Assembly: GCA_030015575.1 (NCBI GenBank) | Contig: JASDDO010000026.1 | Coordinates: 189,807,739-189,871,738, forward strand | Length of the DNA: 64,000 nt | Origin: Agapanthus africanus | Lineage: Eukaryota > Streptophyta > Magnoliopsida > Asparagales > Amaryllidaceae | Direction: 5' to 3' | In this document: positions 47,480 to 59,907 of the stretch, one piece after another | How the letters are laid out: each line of letters opens with the position of its first letter | How positions within the stretch are numbered: the first letter of the stretch is position 1 | Made by a program: the position numbers and the translations under genes | Notes under the pieces: generated by a model | The model's database searches: none | Told to the model about the DNA's origin: nothing | The model's input: only the letters and a program-made list of their open reading frames with translations

Positions 47480-47595
47480 CAGATAGCATACTATCATCTC
47501 GAGTAATACCGTTCTACCGGTACAGGTCCTCCCACAATCATTGCAATCACGTGCCTGCGATCCAATAATTGACTTTGAGGGCACTATATCCAACA
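47480..47595 (-). repeat. Copia-A-type LTR fragment G, terminal piece
   Basis: The reverse complement begins TGTTGGATATAGTGCCCTC and matches the first 115 bases of the Copia-A LTR. It continues fragment 13400-13665 across LARD-K. At 47596 it abuts a copia pol fragment, so it is the outer end of an LTR inserted there. Confidence 0.88.
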
Positions 47596-48252
47596 CATAC
47601 ATCATCATGTATCAATCCCAAGACTTCACTAACTCTTTCCCTGTTTCTAGTAAACGGAGCTATGCTCATTTTATCTTTGTGACATGACTGGCAAGTTTCA
47701 TAAGATGTAAATTCAAACTGATTTAAATATGCATCTTTATGTAACTTAGCTATTCGGGTCGCATTGATATGACCTAGTCTATAATGCCTCAAGAAGGATT
47801 CGTTCATTTCTAAACTCCCTCTTGTGTGTGTTTTGTACGTTAAGAACTGCAGTTTGATTTAGAACGTATATGCCATTAGATAACGTGCCTGATCCGATCA
47901 ACTCTTGATATAGGAAATGTTTAAAACATATCCATCAATACAAAATTATATCCTTCTTTACTAAATAAAGCGACTGATATGATGTTGTACATCATGTTCG
48001 GTATCTAATAACATTCATTCAGAATCAATGTATTTGGTAATACAGTGTGATAACCGCCAACTACTTTTGCTGCAAAAATTGCACCGTTTCCAACTCTTGA
48101 AACTTATCACCCATTCTAAGTTCTCTACCTATCTGTATCCCATTTAACAGATTGCTGTTGTGGGATCCTGATCCCGTATCTTATACCCAGGACGTAGAGG
48201 ATACTGAGAAAACGTTCTCTGTAATGAACACACCCGAACAAGATGCATCATC
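47596..48252 (-). pseudogene. Copia pol fragment F (protease to integrase start)
   Basis: Reading on the minus strand from 48252, protease has DTGSGS preceded by a TAA in place of the usual codon (near 48181-48164). The GAG-pre-integrase follows, with a 86-codon open piece (47807-47547) holding RLGHI and CQSCHKDKM, and the frame reaches the first integrase Asp (IHDDVC) before it is cut by LTR G. On the other side it is cut by Copia-D. It is the oldest layer visible in this part of the window. Confidence 0.88.
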
Positions 48253-49336
48253 TGTTAGTTATGTATATTCCCTAGAGGCCATTGTTGTACATATGATGTA
48301 TATTATAATGGATGCTTGGATATATATAGAGAGGACTTTCTTGCTCGACATGATATTATGCTACCTGATTTCACTTTATCTTAACATGTTGACTTGTATT
48401 AGTTTACTGTCTTGCTATCACATGTTGATAAAGACCTTAGGATATGTACTCGACTACTACGACTATGATACATATCATACTAGTGGGGCCAGGGTAGTCT
48501 ACGAGTACATCCAATAACTGTTCCTAGTCGAGGGTGTATCGAGACAGGGCATCGATACTCCAGAATAGACTAGCGTATACGCATCTTAACCCATATGATG
48601 GGCGATGGATGATCCAATATCCATTGGTGTTGGACATCAAAGATGGTGTACAGGTGCTCAGTGGAGACTGGGTATACTGAACGGACTCGCCGAGAACTCC
48701 TAGATAGTATTATACCTATCGTCAGATAGCAGTTCTCCGGTGACACTGGTACAGGTTAGTCTGTAGACCCGATATCGTCATAGAGTCTTGTGTGATTCCC
48801 ACTGTGCTTCAATTTCCACCTTACCACGTCCAAGAGGCTGTGCAAAATGGTGGCTTTTGGGTACAGTCCCGAATCACATGGAGGCAATGAGCGACAGGAG
48901 GGATTTCGCCTTTTCCGGTATTGGGAGTTGATGTTGCACTGTGTTCGATTGGCTATAACTGAAAGTCCCTAGCCAGGGCTGATATGGAGATTTACTGGTA
49001 AGAGTTATCAGTTGTTTCTCGAACCGTTAGAAGCCTTACATCTACATGACTTATCGGTTACTGGGGTCTGACGTTTACCACCCCTAGACTGGATATATGA
49101 CATATCAGACGAAGAGACCGGACTGTATGGTAGTGTTACCGATTGGATTCACAGGAGAATGTACAGGCTTGCTTGTTGATCATCTGATCGTTCAATACAC
49201 ATGTGGCTGTTACGTTTAGCTGACCGCTTGCAGCTTATGGGTGTTTGATATGATCATCACCTACTGCCGGCGTATTGATAATTCTTTAGAGTCCTACATA
49301 GAGGTTTCCTGGCTCAGGCAAAATGGAGTAGGGGCA
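48253..49336 (+). repeat. Copia-D 5' LTR, left piece
   Basis: This aligns with the Copia-B LTR from 19857 to about 20930. The ORF at 48152-48517 runs across the F/LTR junction and is not a gene. Confidence 0.92.
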
Positions 49337-49730
49337 TGATCAGTCGAAAATACTGCATTTTTAACACGGCAATTTCCCTATCATTTGCACTCATCTAGAA
49401 GTGTTCGGCATTCATATAGCACATATTAGCAAAACAGTCGTTATATACCAGATTCTATGTGTTAGACTTTAAAACCGGCACTTTAAGGGAAATTGACTGT
49501 ATTTCATAACATCGCATCATTCTTGTGTAGCGCAACTTGTGTTTTAAAGTCTGTGCAGGAAATTACAGAAGAATGGTCAAATTTACATAACAGTGCTGCT
49601 AAAGACGCCAACTTAAGGATTTGAAATCTGGAAATGATCTAGAAGGAATTCAGGAATTCAACATATCAGACAGTACACCAAAGTACAGAAGAAGACATAC
49701 CATGAAGTTTCAAGCCCTAAGGCCACCACT

Positions 49731-49783
49731 TGGCCGCGGAACTGCGGTCGGAGCCGCTTTGCGCCGCGGTTCCGCGGCGGCCA
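49731..49783 (+). other. CCGCGG hairpin in Athila-E LTR
   Basis: GGCCGCGGAACTGCGG faces CCGCGGTTCCGCGGCGGCC across about 17 bases. The 3' LTR copy (57026-57078) is mutated on both arms but can still pair in part. It looks like the copia leader hairpins although the element is of another superfamily. Confidence 0.75.
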
Positions 49784-50096
49784 TGCCACGTCATCATCCC
49801 TGCTTGGCTTCATAACTCTTCCCTCAGTGTGTACACCTCAGCAATACACTACAATTTCCAGAAAGCTCCTGAACATTCTGCCAGATCAGCAAGCCCTTGG
49901 GTTCTAAACTAAACATTCCAAGCTTCCAAAGCAAGCTTCACCCTAACTACATTAAGAACCTAGAACCTTCTCCCTAACCTCCAAGCTTAAGGTAGAAGCT
50001 AAGCTCCTAACTAACTACTTCTAGAAGCCTCTCCCTATAACAAACTTTTGGAGGGAAATTCAAATTTGAAATGCTAGACCTAGGGTTTTGGAAGTC

Positions 50097-50106
50097 TATA
50101 AAAAGG
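50097..50106 (+). promoter_or_regulatory. TATA box of Athila-E 5' LTR
   Basis: TATAAAAAGG lies about 300 bases before AATAAA, giving a plausible U3/R layout. The 3' LTR has the same box at 57392-57401. Confidence 0.75.
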
Positions 50107-50404
50107 AGCCTAGATTTAAGGTTAATAGCTAATCAATCTTTAGTTCTTCATCTTCCCGCAAGTTTAGTGACAAAACTTGCCACCTCCAAACCCTAACCCT
50201 AATCCAAATCAAGAAACCAAATTCAAGATCTTTTGAGTTCTAGCAAAGAAAGTCTTCAACCATCCTTTAGAAGCGAAGCCGGACTTCATCGGAGCATGAG
50301 ATCCAAGCCGATCCACGACTCAAGGAGCCGATGTAACGCTAGATTCGACAATCTTGTTCCTTCTCAAATTCTTGTATTCTTGAGCAATGTGTAACAAGTT
50401 GTGG

Positions 50405-50410
50405 AATAAA
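50405..50410 (+). terminator. Poly(A) signal of Athila-E LTR
   Basis: AATAAATAAA is present here and at 57700-57709 in the 3' LTR, where it would act to end the element transcript. Confidence 0.6.
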
Positions 50411-51208
50411 TAAAGGTGAAGATTCTTTTTACTTGCTTATATTTCAATTCGAGCATTATGATTCAACTTCAATGCTTGAATGTATTCTTTGTGATGATAC
50501 TTGAATAAAACTCCGCTCGTGAAGGAGTCAAGATGATCATAGAAAGATGATGTTGATGAATCTTTAAACGTTTTTTTAAGTCCTATAACAATTGTAAAAT
50601 CTTGAAAATTGGATGATCGATGATCTAGATTGATGTGAAATGTGTTCTTGATTATTTTCACACAATCTAGAGATCAACGATCAATCATTCGATTTACTAG
50701 AAGCTATCTTGTGAATGTGATTCATCGAAAGGACAAAGGATAGAATGAAGAAACCCTAATTCTTCGCAAGATCCTTAATTCTCGATAAATCTACATCGAT
50801 TTAGCATCAATTTGTTAATGGATAAGAAACGGTAATTTCTAGTCTTCTTCACATCTACGATCTAATCGATTCCTACGAGCTTTACTACAAATCTTGAAAC
50901 TTAAATCGAATGGAATTATATCAATTCTTGATTCTTGATGTTTAACGCTTTCTTGATTCTTGATTAGATTTAGTTGATTCTTGAAATTCATCGATATAAA
51001 TCTTGAATCATTTGCTTTTCTTTTCTATTAAATTTTCAATTCAAAACAAAACAAAATACGAACGAATCGCACAATCCCTGTGGATGATCCGCACTTACTA
51101 ACGCGCTACATTTCGACACCGTTATTGATTGCAGTCAAATAATTCTTTGATTGTGATTTCTATTCATTTTCTAAACCGACACAACACACAAAGAAACTAT
51201 CAATCAAA

Positions 51209-51226
51209 TGGCGCCGTTGCCGGGGA
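51209..51226 (+). promoter_or_regulatory. Athila-E primer-binding site (tRNA-Asp)
   Basis: TGGCGCCGTTGCCGGGGA lies two bases after the LTR. It is the known Athila-type primer site complementary to tRNA-Asp. Confidence 0.93.
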
Positions 51227-52317
51227 TCGTGCGCTAATTCGTTCTTTATTTGAAATTTGAATTGAAAGATTTATTCCATTACAATTTTGAGATCAAAATT
51301 CGCACAAAATCTAAACCTGTTGTTGTGATTTGATTGCGAGGAATTCTGGAAGCTGTGGAGAAAGTGAATTTTTTTCAGATATTTCCAGAGAGTTCAAGGA
51401 GTTAACAGCAGCTTGCTGTGAAAAAATTGTGCAGTGAACAGCACCTACGGCCGCGTACCCGTGTTCTGAGCCAGCATCTGCGGCGGTTCCGCGCCTCCGT
51501 GAAGTGTTCTCTGTGCAAATTTTTCTCAGGTCCTCTAAAACTTTCTTATCTCCTCCTCTGTCTGCTCCAAATAACATTTTTCTGCAGGGTTCTTTGCAAA
51601 AATCGCAGCGCCGCAAAAAGCAAAATAAATTGTGCGTGTTTTTTGTTTGGTGGTTGTTTGCATATTAATACGGACATTAAGGGGCAAAGACCAAATCCAG
51701 ATTAGGTGGGGAGTTCATTACCCTTCCTAAGCCCCAAAAATCGCAAAACTTGCATCCGCATTTACCTTCATTAACTAAAAAATATCTAGAGATGACTCTA
51801 AGGACCGTCGCGCTCACTTAGGACAAGAGAAGGCCGTGGTTAATTCATTGCTTATACGCGTTTCTTTTGTGGTGTCTAAGGCAAGTGTGTCGAAGGCTAG
51901 TGGTTACTTAATTAGGCACACTACTTACGTAGTGGAGAACCTCCCACTTACCTGGCACTTACCTGGCCACATGAGAGATAAAGAGGCAGTGGAGGATTTA
52001 TCCTGCGATTTGTCTTTTGGCAGTTAGGAGCGGTCTAGAGCTTTGACCTAGGTGACCCCTAGAATTAGGGTTTTGCTTGTTGCATTTGTTGTGATCGCAT
52101 CATATTTTCAAAAATCCGTATCATTTTTTTAAACAAACACCGCATTCATTCATTTCCTCTAATTATAAGTCATGCTGCCACTTGTACTAACCCTTTTTAG
52201 TGCAAGATAGGCTGGACAAGGGATTCTAGTGCCCGTTAAGTCCGCGTTCCTCCCATCGACCCTAAAGTCGGTATTTCTACACTTACCTCTTCTTTACCCA
52301 CCACCACACCCACTTCG
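51227..52317 (+). other. Athila-E 5' untranslated leader
   Basis: No supported gene lies here. A weak GC-rich inverted repeat lies at 51448-51494, where the right arm reads GGCGGTTCCGCGCC. ORFs at 51418-51705 and 51836-52027 have no recognisable content. Confidence 0.6.
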
Positions 52318-55212
52318 ATGGATCCGTCTCCATCGAACTTCTTTACCACTACTCTGCCGCCGTCCGTTGTTGCGCAGAATCCATCCCGCATCTCTCTCCA
52401 AGAGAGGTGCAATCCTATGCGAGGTCCTTTTTCGACCTGCTTATCCATTCCACCAGCCAACGGGGATAATTTTGAGATTAAACCCCAATACATCAACTTT
52501 CTACCCAAATATCACGGTCTCGAGACTGAGGACGCATATGTCTTTATTACAAAATTTGAAAATGTATGCGCAATGATGGGTACTTCACAGCTTTCTATGG
52601 ATGCTATGCGTCTTCGTCTTCTCCCATTCACTTTGTGCGATATAGCCGAGAAGTGGCTGTATAACACTACCGCACATTCCATTTCAAACTGGGGAGAATT
52701 CGTCAAAGCATTCCTTAAGAAATTTTACCCTAATCACAAGACAGCTCGAGTCCGTAGCGAAATAAATCAATTCACCCAGCTTCCAAATGAACCATTTTCA
52801 AAATGTGTTGACCGCTTTAAGGATCTGTTTGTTCAATGCCCACATCACGGAATCCCGAGATGGGAACTGTGCCGAATCATATATGAGGGCAGTAACCCTA
52901 ACACTAAACAGAGCCTTGAAAACATGTGTCAAGGAAATTTCATGAACAAAGACGATGGGGAAGCTTGGAAATACTTAGAAGATTTCGCTGAAAAATCCTT
53001 ACAGTGGGAGAGTCCGTCGTTTAGGAGTGGAAATAACCAATCGGATGTTTCCATAGGAGTTAGAGCTGACATTTCAGCTCTACAAAAAAAACTCGAGACT
53101 ATGGAAAACAAATTTTTAGCTGCCACCCTAAATCAAATGTCACTCTCCAAGAATGTATGTGGATGTTGTTCTGATCCTTCTCATTTGACGGAAGAATGTC
53201 CACGAAATTCTCCGTTTCAAGGTCATGAGCATACGAATGCCGCATTTCAAAGACCTAGAAACGATCCATTTTCTTCCATATATAATCAGGGTTGGAGAAA
53301 TCACCCTAACTTTGCTTGAAACCAATCACAATCTCAAAACACGGTTCCAACCCAAAACAATTTCCAAAGGGTCCCTCCACCACAACAGCAACCACTTTCA
53401 TTGAGTCAGCACCCCTTCCAAGCACAAAACTTTCAAAATCCGGTCATCACACCTGCACCGTCTAATCCTTTGCAGTTAACCGATACTGATGAATCCTCTT
53501 CATTCATGAATTTGCTTTGGACAATAAAGTCTTCTGTCGATAAAATTAAGAAAAACTCTGCGTCCCAAAGCGAGACTATTAAATTGATGGAAGAAGAAAT
53601 TGCACGATTAAAAGCTGAAATGAGTGCAAGAGAGAAAGGGAAACTTCTAGCTCAACCTTTACCCAATCCTAGCTATTCACATCAGGTGAATGCAATCACG
53701 TTGAGATCTGGAAGAGTGCTTGACGATCACGTTGGGGAAGAGATTGATGACACTGGAAAATCTATCAATGATACCCCGGCTGAGACCTTTCCTTCCACTT
53801 CTTCTTCTAATTCTGACCCCAGTTCTTCTACCCCACCACCTTCTCGCGAGCCTATTCTCCGTTTTCCCCATGGCTCGACACCTCAGCCCACCTCTTCTAG
53901 TTCTCCACGGACGATCCCCACTTCTATTCTGGGATCGGGTCCACACACACTTCCTTCTCCTATGATGGACCCAGCGCTTATTACTAAAGCACCTTATCTG
54001 AATTGGTTAAGGGCAAACAGACCAAGTCCACAAATGGAGAAGATCACTGAAATCTTGAAACATGTTAACATCAACATCCCTCTTCTAGATGCAATCCAAC
54101 AAGTCCCCGCTTATGCGAAAACACATAAGGACTTGTGCACTAGAAAGAGGAAGACTCAAGTGCCCAAGAAGATATTCATGGCAAAGACAGTAGACACGAC
54201 TTTCCCCCAACAATTACCGAAGAAACGTAAGGATCCTGGATATCCTACGATTTCCATTTCTATCAGGGAGAAACACATCAACCGTGCTCTACTTGACCTT
54301 GGCGCAAGTGTTAACCTGCTTCCTTTCTTGGTTTACGAGAAGTTAGGGATCGAAGAGTTGAAACCAGCTCCTTGCACTCTCCAGATGGCTGACCGATCAA
54401 TCACCAAACCTAGGGGTGAACTGGAGGATGTGTTAATAAAAATCGGAGAATTTATATTCCCTGTGGACTTTATTGTAATTGATACACAGCCTGTAGTAAA
54501 CCCACGGAATCAAATTCCGGTGATTTTAGGTCGCCCATTTTTGGCCACTTCCAACGCTATCATCAACAGTCGTAATGGTTCTATGACCCTATCCTTCGGG
54601 AATAGGTCAATAGAGCTGAACATTTACAAGTTGGGAAGTGTACCCTCCGAACCTACTGCTCAGGTCTGTTCTGTCGACTTAATGGATGTCGACAGCAGCG
54701 AATTTGATGATCCTCATGATACTGATCTAGACTCTTTTCATACGTTATTGTTTGACCCAACTATGTATCATACATATACGGACTCTTCCACTGAGATGTC
54801 CGGGTCAACTACTAACACTGATTATGAATTGCTTTTGGAGTCTGAAGATCACCCTGCACTTTGTGATGACATTATTCTTCAGGGTATTGATGAGACTTTT
54901 GAGGAGATCTTCGCTGATGAACTCGCATTTTTGAATGACACGGGAGTTGAGATGAATCATCTCCAAATCAATGAAATTGAACCTCCTCCCCTTCTTCTGA
55001 ATTGTAAAAAGAATGCGAGCAATCCATCACATTCACTGCATCGTCTCTCCAAAATGAGACGCACACACATTCTATTCCACCACTTACCCTTTACCCACTT
55101 CTTCTTCAACCAACCAGAGCACTGCATTGATAAAATTTTCGAATGGTTGGTGTTAACCTTCGGTCTTTGCAAAGCTTGGCATCGACCAATGATTTTTGAC
55201 CCCCTCATGTGA
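52318..55212 (+). pseudogene. Athila-E gag-protease frame with one in-frame TGA
   Basis: Gag starts at ATG 52318. Residues 60-240 form the retrotransposon gag core (KYHGLETEDAYVF, AEKWLYN, FLKKFYPNH), which forms the particle. A CX2CX4HX4C zinc knuckle lies at C281, C284, H289 and C294. A TGA at 53317-53319 stops it where Athila gag usually has Trp. The same frame stays open to 55212. Numbering from 53401, residues 40-80 look coiled-coil, 130-185 are Ser/Pro-rich, and the protease has DLGAS at 299-303 with ILGRPFLAT at 375-383 as its second block. An acidic tail follows and the frame ends without RT. The single stop makes gag alone translatable, so readthrough or recent loss are both possible. 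Confidence 0.92.
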
Positions 55213-56631
55213 TTTTCAAAGATTAACATTGCATAACTCAAGTTTGGGGGGGCATTTTTTCGGGCTCTTGAAAAGAAAATCTTTACAAAAGTTTGAGCCA
55301 AAAATAAGTTTGGGGGAGGATCTTCACTTAAATATTTTGCCCCCATTAATAAATTTCCTCCCAAGCTTACAGGTTTTTCGAGATTTAGCAGATGGCAACA
55401 GTGAGGACACTGTTGAAAACATGTTTGGGGGAGGTTTGTGCTTATTTTTGCATCATTTGCATAAGCACAAAACATTTTTGAAAACTTATAAAAATTTAAA
55501 AATTTTAAAAAAATAAAAATATTTTTTTACATAAATAAGATAATAAAAGATTAGATAATGAAAAATTACATCCATGAGATTGGAAAATTTTAAGAAAACC
55601 TAGAAAATTAGAAGTTTTCTTATACGAACTAGTAATAATTAGTTATGAGCCGTTGTCCCAAGGGTTAGTAAGATGAAGGAAGTCACTAATCTGAGGATAA
55701 AAATAAGTCTGAAAAATAGTTTCTATTCTTAAAGCCAAATATTTTGAACGTTGATACCCTGCTATTTGCACTTACACACGTCTTGAAACTAGGGATAGTA
55801 GAGGATACCTTGAAATGCTCTTGTCTTAAAGCCGATGTATGAAGGAAATACAAAAAAATGAAGAAAATATAAAATGGTAAGAAAAATGGACACTGGTTTT
55901 GTTATCGCCAAGGCAACAATAAAAAAATCTAGCGAGGGTGCCTCTTCACCTAGTGCCCTAAGGCCAACTGGTTTGGGAGTCACTGTTAAGCCTTAGGTGG
56001 TGCAAGACGAGGAAAAACACCTAATAAGCAAGCACATGAGTAATCGGTCGGTTGGTACCTCAAGAAGTATTAACGGTCGCATGAATGTGTGTGAGCAATC
56101 TCATCTAAATATTCATTAATTAAAAAGTACTGAGGCTGATGGGCAAGAGTATGATAACTTGAATTGAATTCTCCGGGTGTAGGGATGTATTTTACACACA
56201 CGCAGGGTTATATGATCGATGTTTGGAAGAAAGATAGAAATGAAGAATAAGACGATGTTTTATTGAGGGAGGACGTGATTTCTGACATCTTTGCATGACT
56301 ATTAAGATAGGGCTCATGACAACCGAAAAGCTAGCTTAGTTGGAAACCCTAATTTTCAAGGCTTTTCTTTTACAATTCTTGTCTTTAAATGTAATATTCA
56401 TGATCTTTCTTTTATTATTGGATTTTGTGGGTGCAATCCGCTGAAAACCCTCAGGAGACAACACTCCTCCTACTAGGGACACATAGAGGTTTAAAGGCTT
56501 GTTGCACGTGCTCAGTGCAATCGTGTTGCCTACGAAAGTGTGCTAGTTAGTTTTTCTCTTTCTTTATTTTCTCCCTCTCTTTTTAATAAAACAGTTCGCT
56601 CGAGACGACCGAAAATAAGTTTGGAGGAATT
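55213..56631 (+). other. Athila-E 3' non-coding region and polypurine tracts
   Basis: The words AGTTTGGGGGGGC (about 55241), AGTTTGGGGGAGG (about 55309) and TGTTTGGGGGAGG (about 55424) are polypurine tracts of the kind found in Athila interiors. The tract next to the LTR is AAGTTTGGAGGAATT (56617-56631). I see no envelope-like or other ORF. Confidence 0.7.
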
Positions 56632-58505
56632 TGATCAGTCGAAAATACTGCATTTTTAACACGGCAATTTCCCTATCATTTGCACTCATGTAGAAGTGTT
56701 CGGCAATCATATAACACATATTAGCAAAAAAGTCGTTAAATACAAGATTGCATGTGTTAGACTTTAAAACCGGCACTTTAAGGAAAATTGACTGTATTTC
56801 ATAACATCGCATCATTCTTGTGTAGCGCAACTTGTGTTTCAAAGTCTGTGCAGAAAATTACAGAAGAATGGTCAAATTTACATAACAGTGCTGCTAAAGA
56901 CGCCAACTCAAGGATTTACAATCTGGAAATGATCTAGAAGGAATTCAGGAATTCAACATATCAGACAGTACACCAAAGTACAGAAGAAGACATACCATGA
57001 AGTTTCAAGCCCTAAGGTCACCACTTGGCCACGGAACAGCGGCTGGAGCCGCCTTGCGCCGTGGTTCCGCGGTGGCCATGCCACGTCATCATCTCTGCTT
57101 GGCTTCATAACTCTTCCCTCAGTGTGTACACCTCAGCAATACACTGCAATTTCCAGAAAGCTCCTGAACATTCTTCTAGATCAGCAAGCCCTTGGGTTCT
57201 AAACTAAACATTCCTAGCTTCCAAAGCAAGTTTCACCCTAACTACATTAAGAACCTAGAATCTTCTCCCTAACCTCCTAGCTTAAGGTAGAAGCTAAGCT
57301 CCTAACTAACTACTTCTAGAAGGCTCGCCCTATAATAAACTTTTGGAGGGAAATTCAAATTTGAAATGCTAGACCTAGGGTTTTGGAAGTCTATAAAAAG
57401 GAGCCAAGATCTAGGGTTAATGGCTAATCAATCTTTAGTTCTTCATCTTCCCGCAAGTTTAGTGACAAAACTTGCGACCTCCAAACCCTAACCCCAATCC
57501 AAATCAAGAAACCAAATTCAAGATCCTTTGAGTTCTAGTAAAGCAAGTCTTCAACCATCCTTTAGAAGCGAAGCCGGACTTCATCGGAGCATGAGATCCA
57601 AGCCGATCCGCGACTCAAGGAGCCGATGTAACGCTAGATTCGACAATCTTGTTCCTTCTCAAATTCTTGTAGTCTTGAGCAATGTGTAACAAGTTGTGGA
57701 ATAAATAAAGGTGAAGATTCTTTTTTTACTTGCTTATATTTCAATTCGAACATTATGATTCAACTTCAATTCTTGAATGTATTCTTTGTGATGATACTTG
57801 AATAAAAACTCCGCTCGTGAAGGAGTCGAGATGATCATAGAAAGATGATGTTGATGAATCTTTAAACGCTTTCTTAAGTCCTATAACAATTGTAAATTCT
57901 TGAAAATTGGATGATCGATGATCTAGATTGATGTGAAATGCGTTCTTGATTATTTTCACACAATCTAGAGATCAACGATCAATCATTCGATTTACTAGAA
58001 GCTATCTTGTGAATGTGATTCATCGAAAGGACAAAGGATAGGATGAAGAAACCCTAATTCTTCGCAAGATCCTTAATCCTCAATAAATCTACATCGATTT
58101 AGCATCAATTTGTTAATGGATAAGAAACGGTAATTTCTAGTCTTCTTCACATCTACGATCTAATCGATTCCTACGATCTTTACTACAAATCTTGAAACTT
58201 AAATCGATTGGAATTATATCAATTCTTGATTCTTGATGTTTAACGCTTTCTTGATTCTTGATTAGATTTAGTTGATTCTTGAAATTCATCAAAATAAATC
58301 TTGAATCGTTTGCTTTTCTTTTATATTAAATTTTCAATTCAAAACAAAACAAAATACGAACGAATCGTACAATCCCTGTGGACGATCCGCACTTACTAAC
58401 GCGCTACATTTCGACACCGTTATTGATTGCGGTCAAATAATTCTTTGATTATGATTTCTATTCATTTTCGAAACCGACACAACACACAAAGAAACAATTC
58501 AATCA
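56632..58505 (+). repeat. Athila-E 3' LTR
   Basis: This is a direct repeat of 49337-51206, with TGATCAG at the start and AATCA at the end. Copia-D LTR sequence resumes at 58506. Confidence 0.95.
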
Positions 58506-59675
58506 GGACACATAAGCGATATGTGCGGGACCGAGACTAATACGATATGAGATATCGTATTCTATTCTCGCGATATGTGATATCGGCCGGGTATATGTGA
58601 TATAGCCGGGTCATCGGATTAAGTGTTGATTCGATGAAATGGTACTTGTTATATTAGCCGGTATATGTAATATAGCCGGGTTATCGGATCAAGTGTCGAT
58701 TCGATAACTTAATGTATAATTATATATGAGATATATTACGTTACATTAACTAGTATAAGCTCGCTTTATTGATTCTTTTTCTCACTTGGATAATACATTG
58801 ATGTATATGTGATATATGTTAATTATATTATTGTCTTTTGTTACATTATATATTATATATATGATATATAATACTGTAACATGCTAGGTTAAAATTGCAA
58901 CTAGGGTTTATGAGACTTGAACCATGCTAGGGTTAGACTAGGGTTTATAATTATTATTAAGGAAATACAAATAATGGTGGAATTATCCATGGTTGATATT
59001 TTGATGGAAGCTTGTAGGCTTCTTTGACTTTGTCCACCATTTTTGTCTTCCTTAAGATATTTGTTGACCTAACTTTAACCATAGAAAATGGTTAAGTCTT
59101 TATAAGGGTTAAGGATGTTATCTTTAACCCATGGTTGCAATTCTAACCTCACAACAATTCATTATTCATCACAAAAGCTTTCTTTTTCTTCTTCTTCCTT
59201 TGAAAAAGCTTTCTAGCTTTTTGTGTTGTGATGATTTAAAGCGAGAAATTAAAAAAAAAAGAGCAAAATTCCTACTTTATCATCCGCATCTATTCTAGCC
59301 ACTTAGATTGGGGTGTTCACTTCACTAATACTTAATTCGAGAAGATAGAGCTTGGGTTTGAGATTCTTCAAGGTAGATCATCTTCGAAAAGGAAGACTTC
59401 AAGCAAGCATGGATCATTCGATTATGTGGAGCGTCTCTAGAGTCCGGGAGTTCATGGATCGCGGCGAAAGGACTACTACTCGGAGCTTATGAAGTGAAGG
59501 AACGGACTACAAAGGTTGTAATCCCTCTCTCTTAGATGTAAAGTTGTTTATATGCAAAGTTAACCCTAATTCTCTAGTTCGATTACTTTGTTGCTTTGTT
59601 TAGCGCCCCAAAATTATTAATATAGCATGTTTGATGCTTGACAGAACCTTGCTATGGTGCTAAGCTAACCCTACA
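58506..59675 (+). repeat. Copia-D 5' LTR, right piece
   Basis: This continues 48253-49336 after Athila-E, matching about 20940-22079 of Copia-B. It ends AACCCTACA before the primer site. Confidence 0.9.
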
Positions 59676-59676
59676 G

Positions 59677-59688
59677 TGGTATCAGAGC
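59677..59688 (+). promoter_or_regulatory. Copia-D primer-binding site
   Basis: TGGTATCAGAGC lies one base after the LTR. Confidence 0.95.
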
Positions 59689-59872
59689 CAAGCTAGAGCA
59701 TTAGACGTTGTCTAGGCGAAGTTATAAGTCCGATCAAACCCCAAAACGACCCCTTTTCTGGAAATTTTTCAAAAAGTTGAATTTTTCCATGTTAAAAATA
59801 CTCAGAAAATCATGCAGGGAATTCTATGGACACACCTGAAGAATGAAACCCTAACTCGTCTAAGTGACCGTG

Positions 59873-59907
59873 GATCCGCGGCCAAAACCTGGTTTTGGCC
59901 GCGGATC
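59873..59907 (+). other. 17-bp GC hairpin in Copia-D leader
   Basis: GATCCGCGGCCAAAACC and GGTTTTGGCCGCGGATC are perfect complements around a single base. Confidence 0.92.

Larger units (their letters stand above)
49337..51206 (+). repeat. Athila-E 5' LTR
   Basis: This is a direct repeat of 56632-58505 with a difference every 50 bases or so by eye. It carries a TATA box, an AATAAA signal and a GC hairpin (49731-49783). Confidence 0.95.
49337..58505 (+). mobile_element. Athila-E, non-autonomous Athila-type gypsy element
   Basis: LTRs of 1870 and 1874 bp begin TGATCAG and end AATCA, with flanks GGGCA and GGACA (one mismatch). The tRNA-Asp primer site and the DLGAS protease identify the Athila group. 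The interior of 5.4 kb carries gag and protease only. After protease the sequence goes straight to non-coding DNA with three TTTGGGGG tracts, so RT, RNase H, integrase and any env-like ORF are missing. It lies inside the Copia-D 5' LTR and is the youngest layer on the right. Confidence 0.93.

Noticed and set aside
48152..48517. 121-codon + strand ORF
   Set aside because: It crosses the junction between pol fragment F and the Copia-D LTR, so it is a chance fusion.
50193..50215. AACCCTAACCCTAA as telomeric repeat
   Set aside because: There are only two units, they are present in both Athila-E LTRs, and the context is a 5' leader sequence, not a telomere array.
55213..56631. Envelope-like ORF in Athila-E
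   Set aside because: Some Athila elements have one after integrase, but no frame of useful length or with membrane segments exists here.
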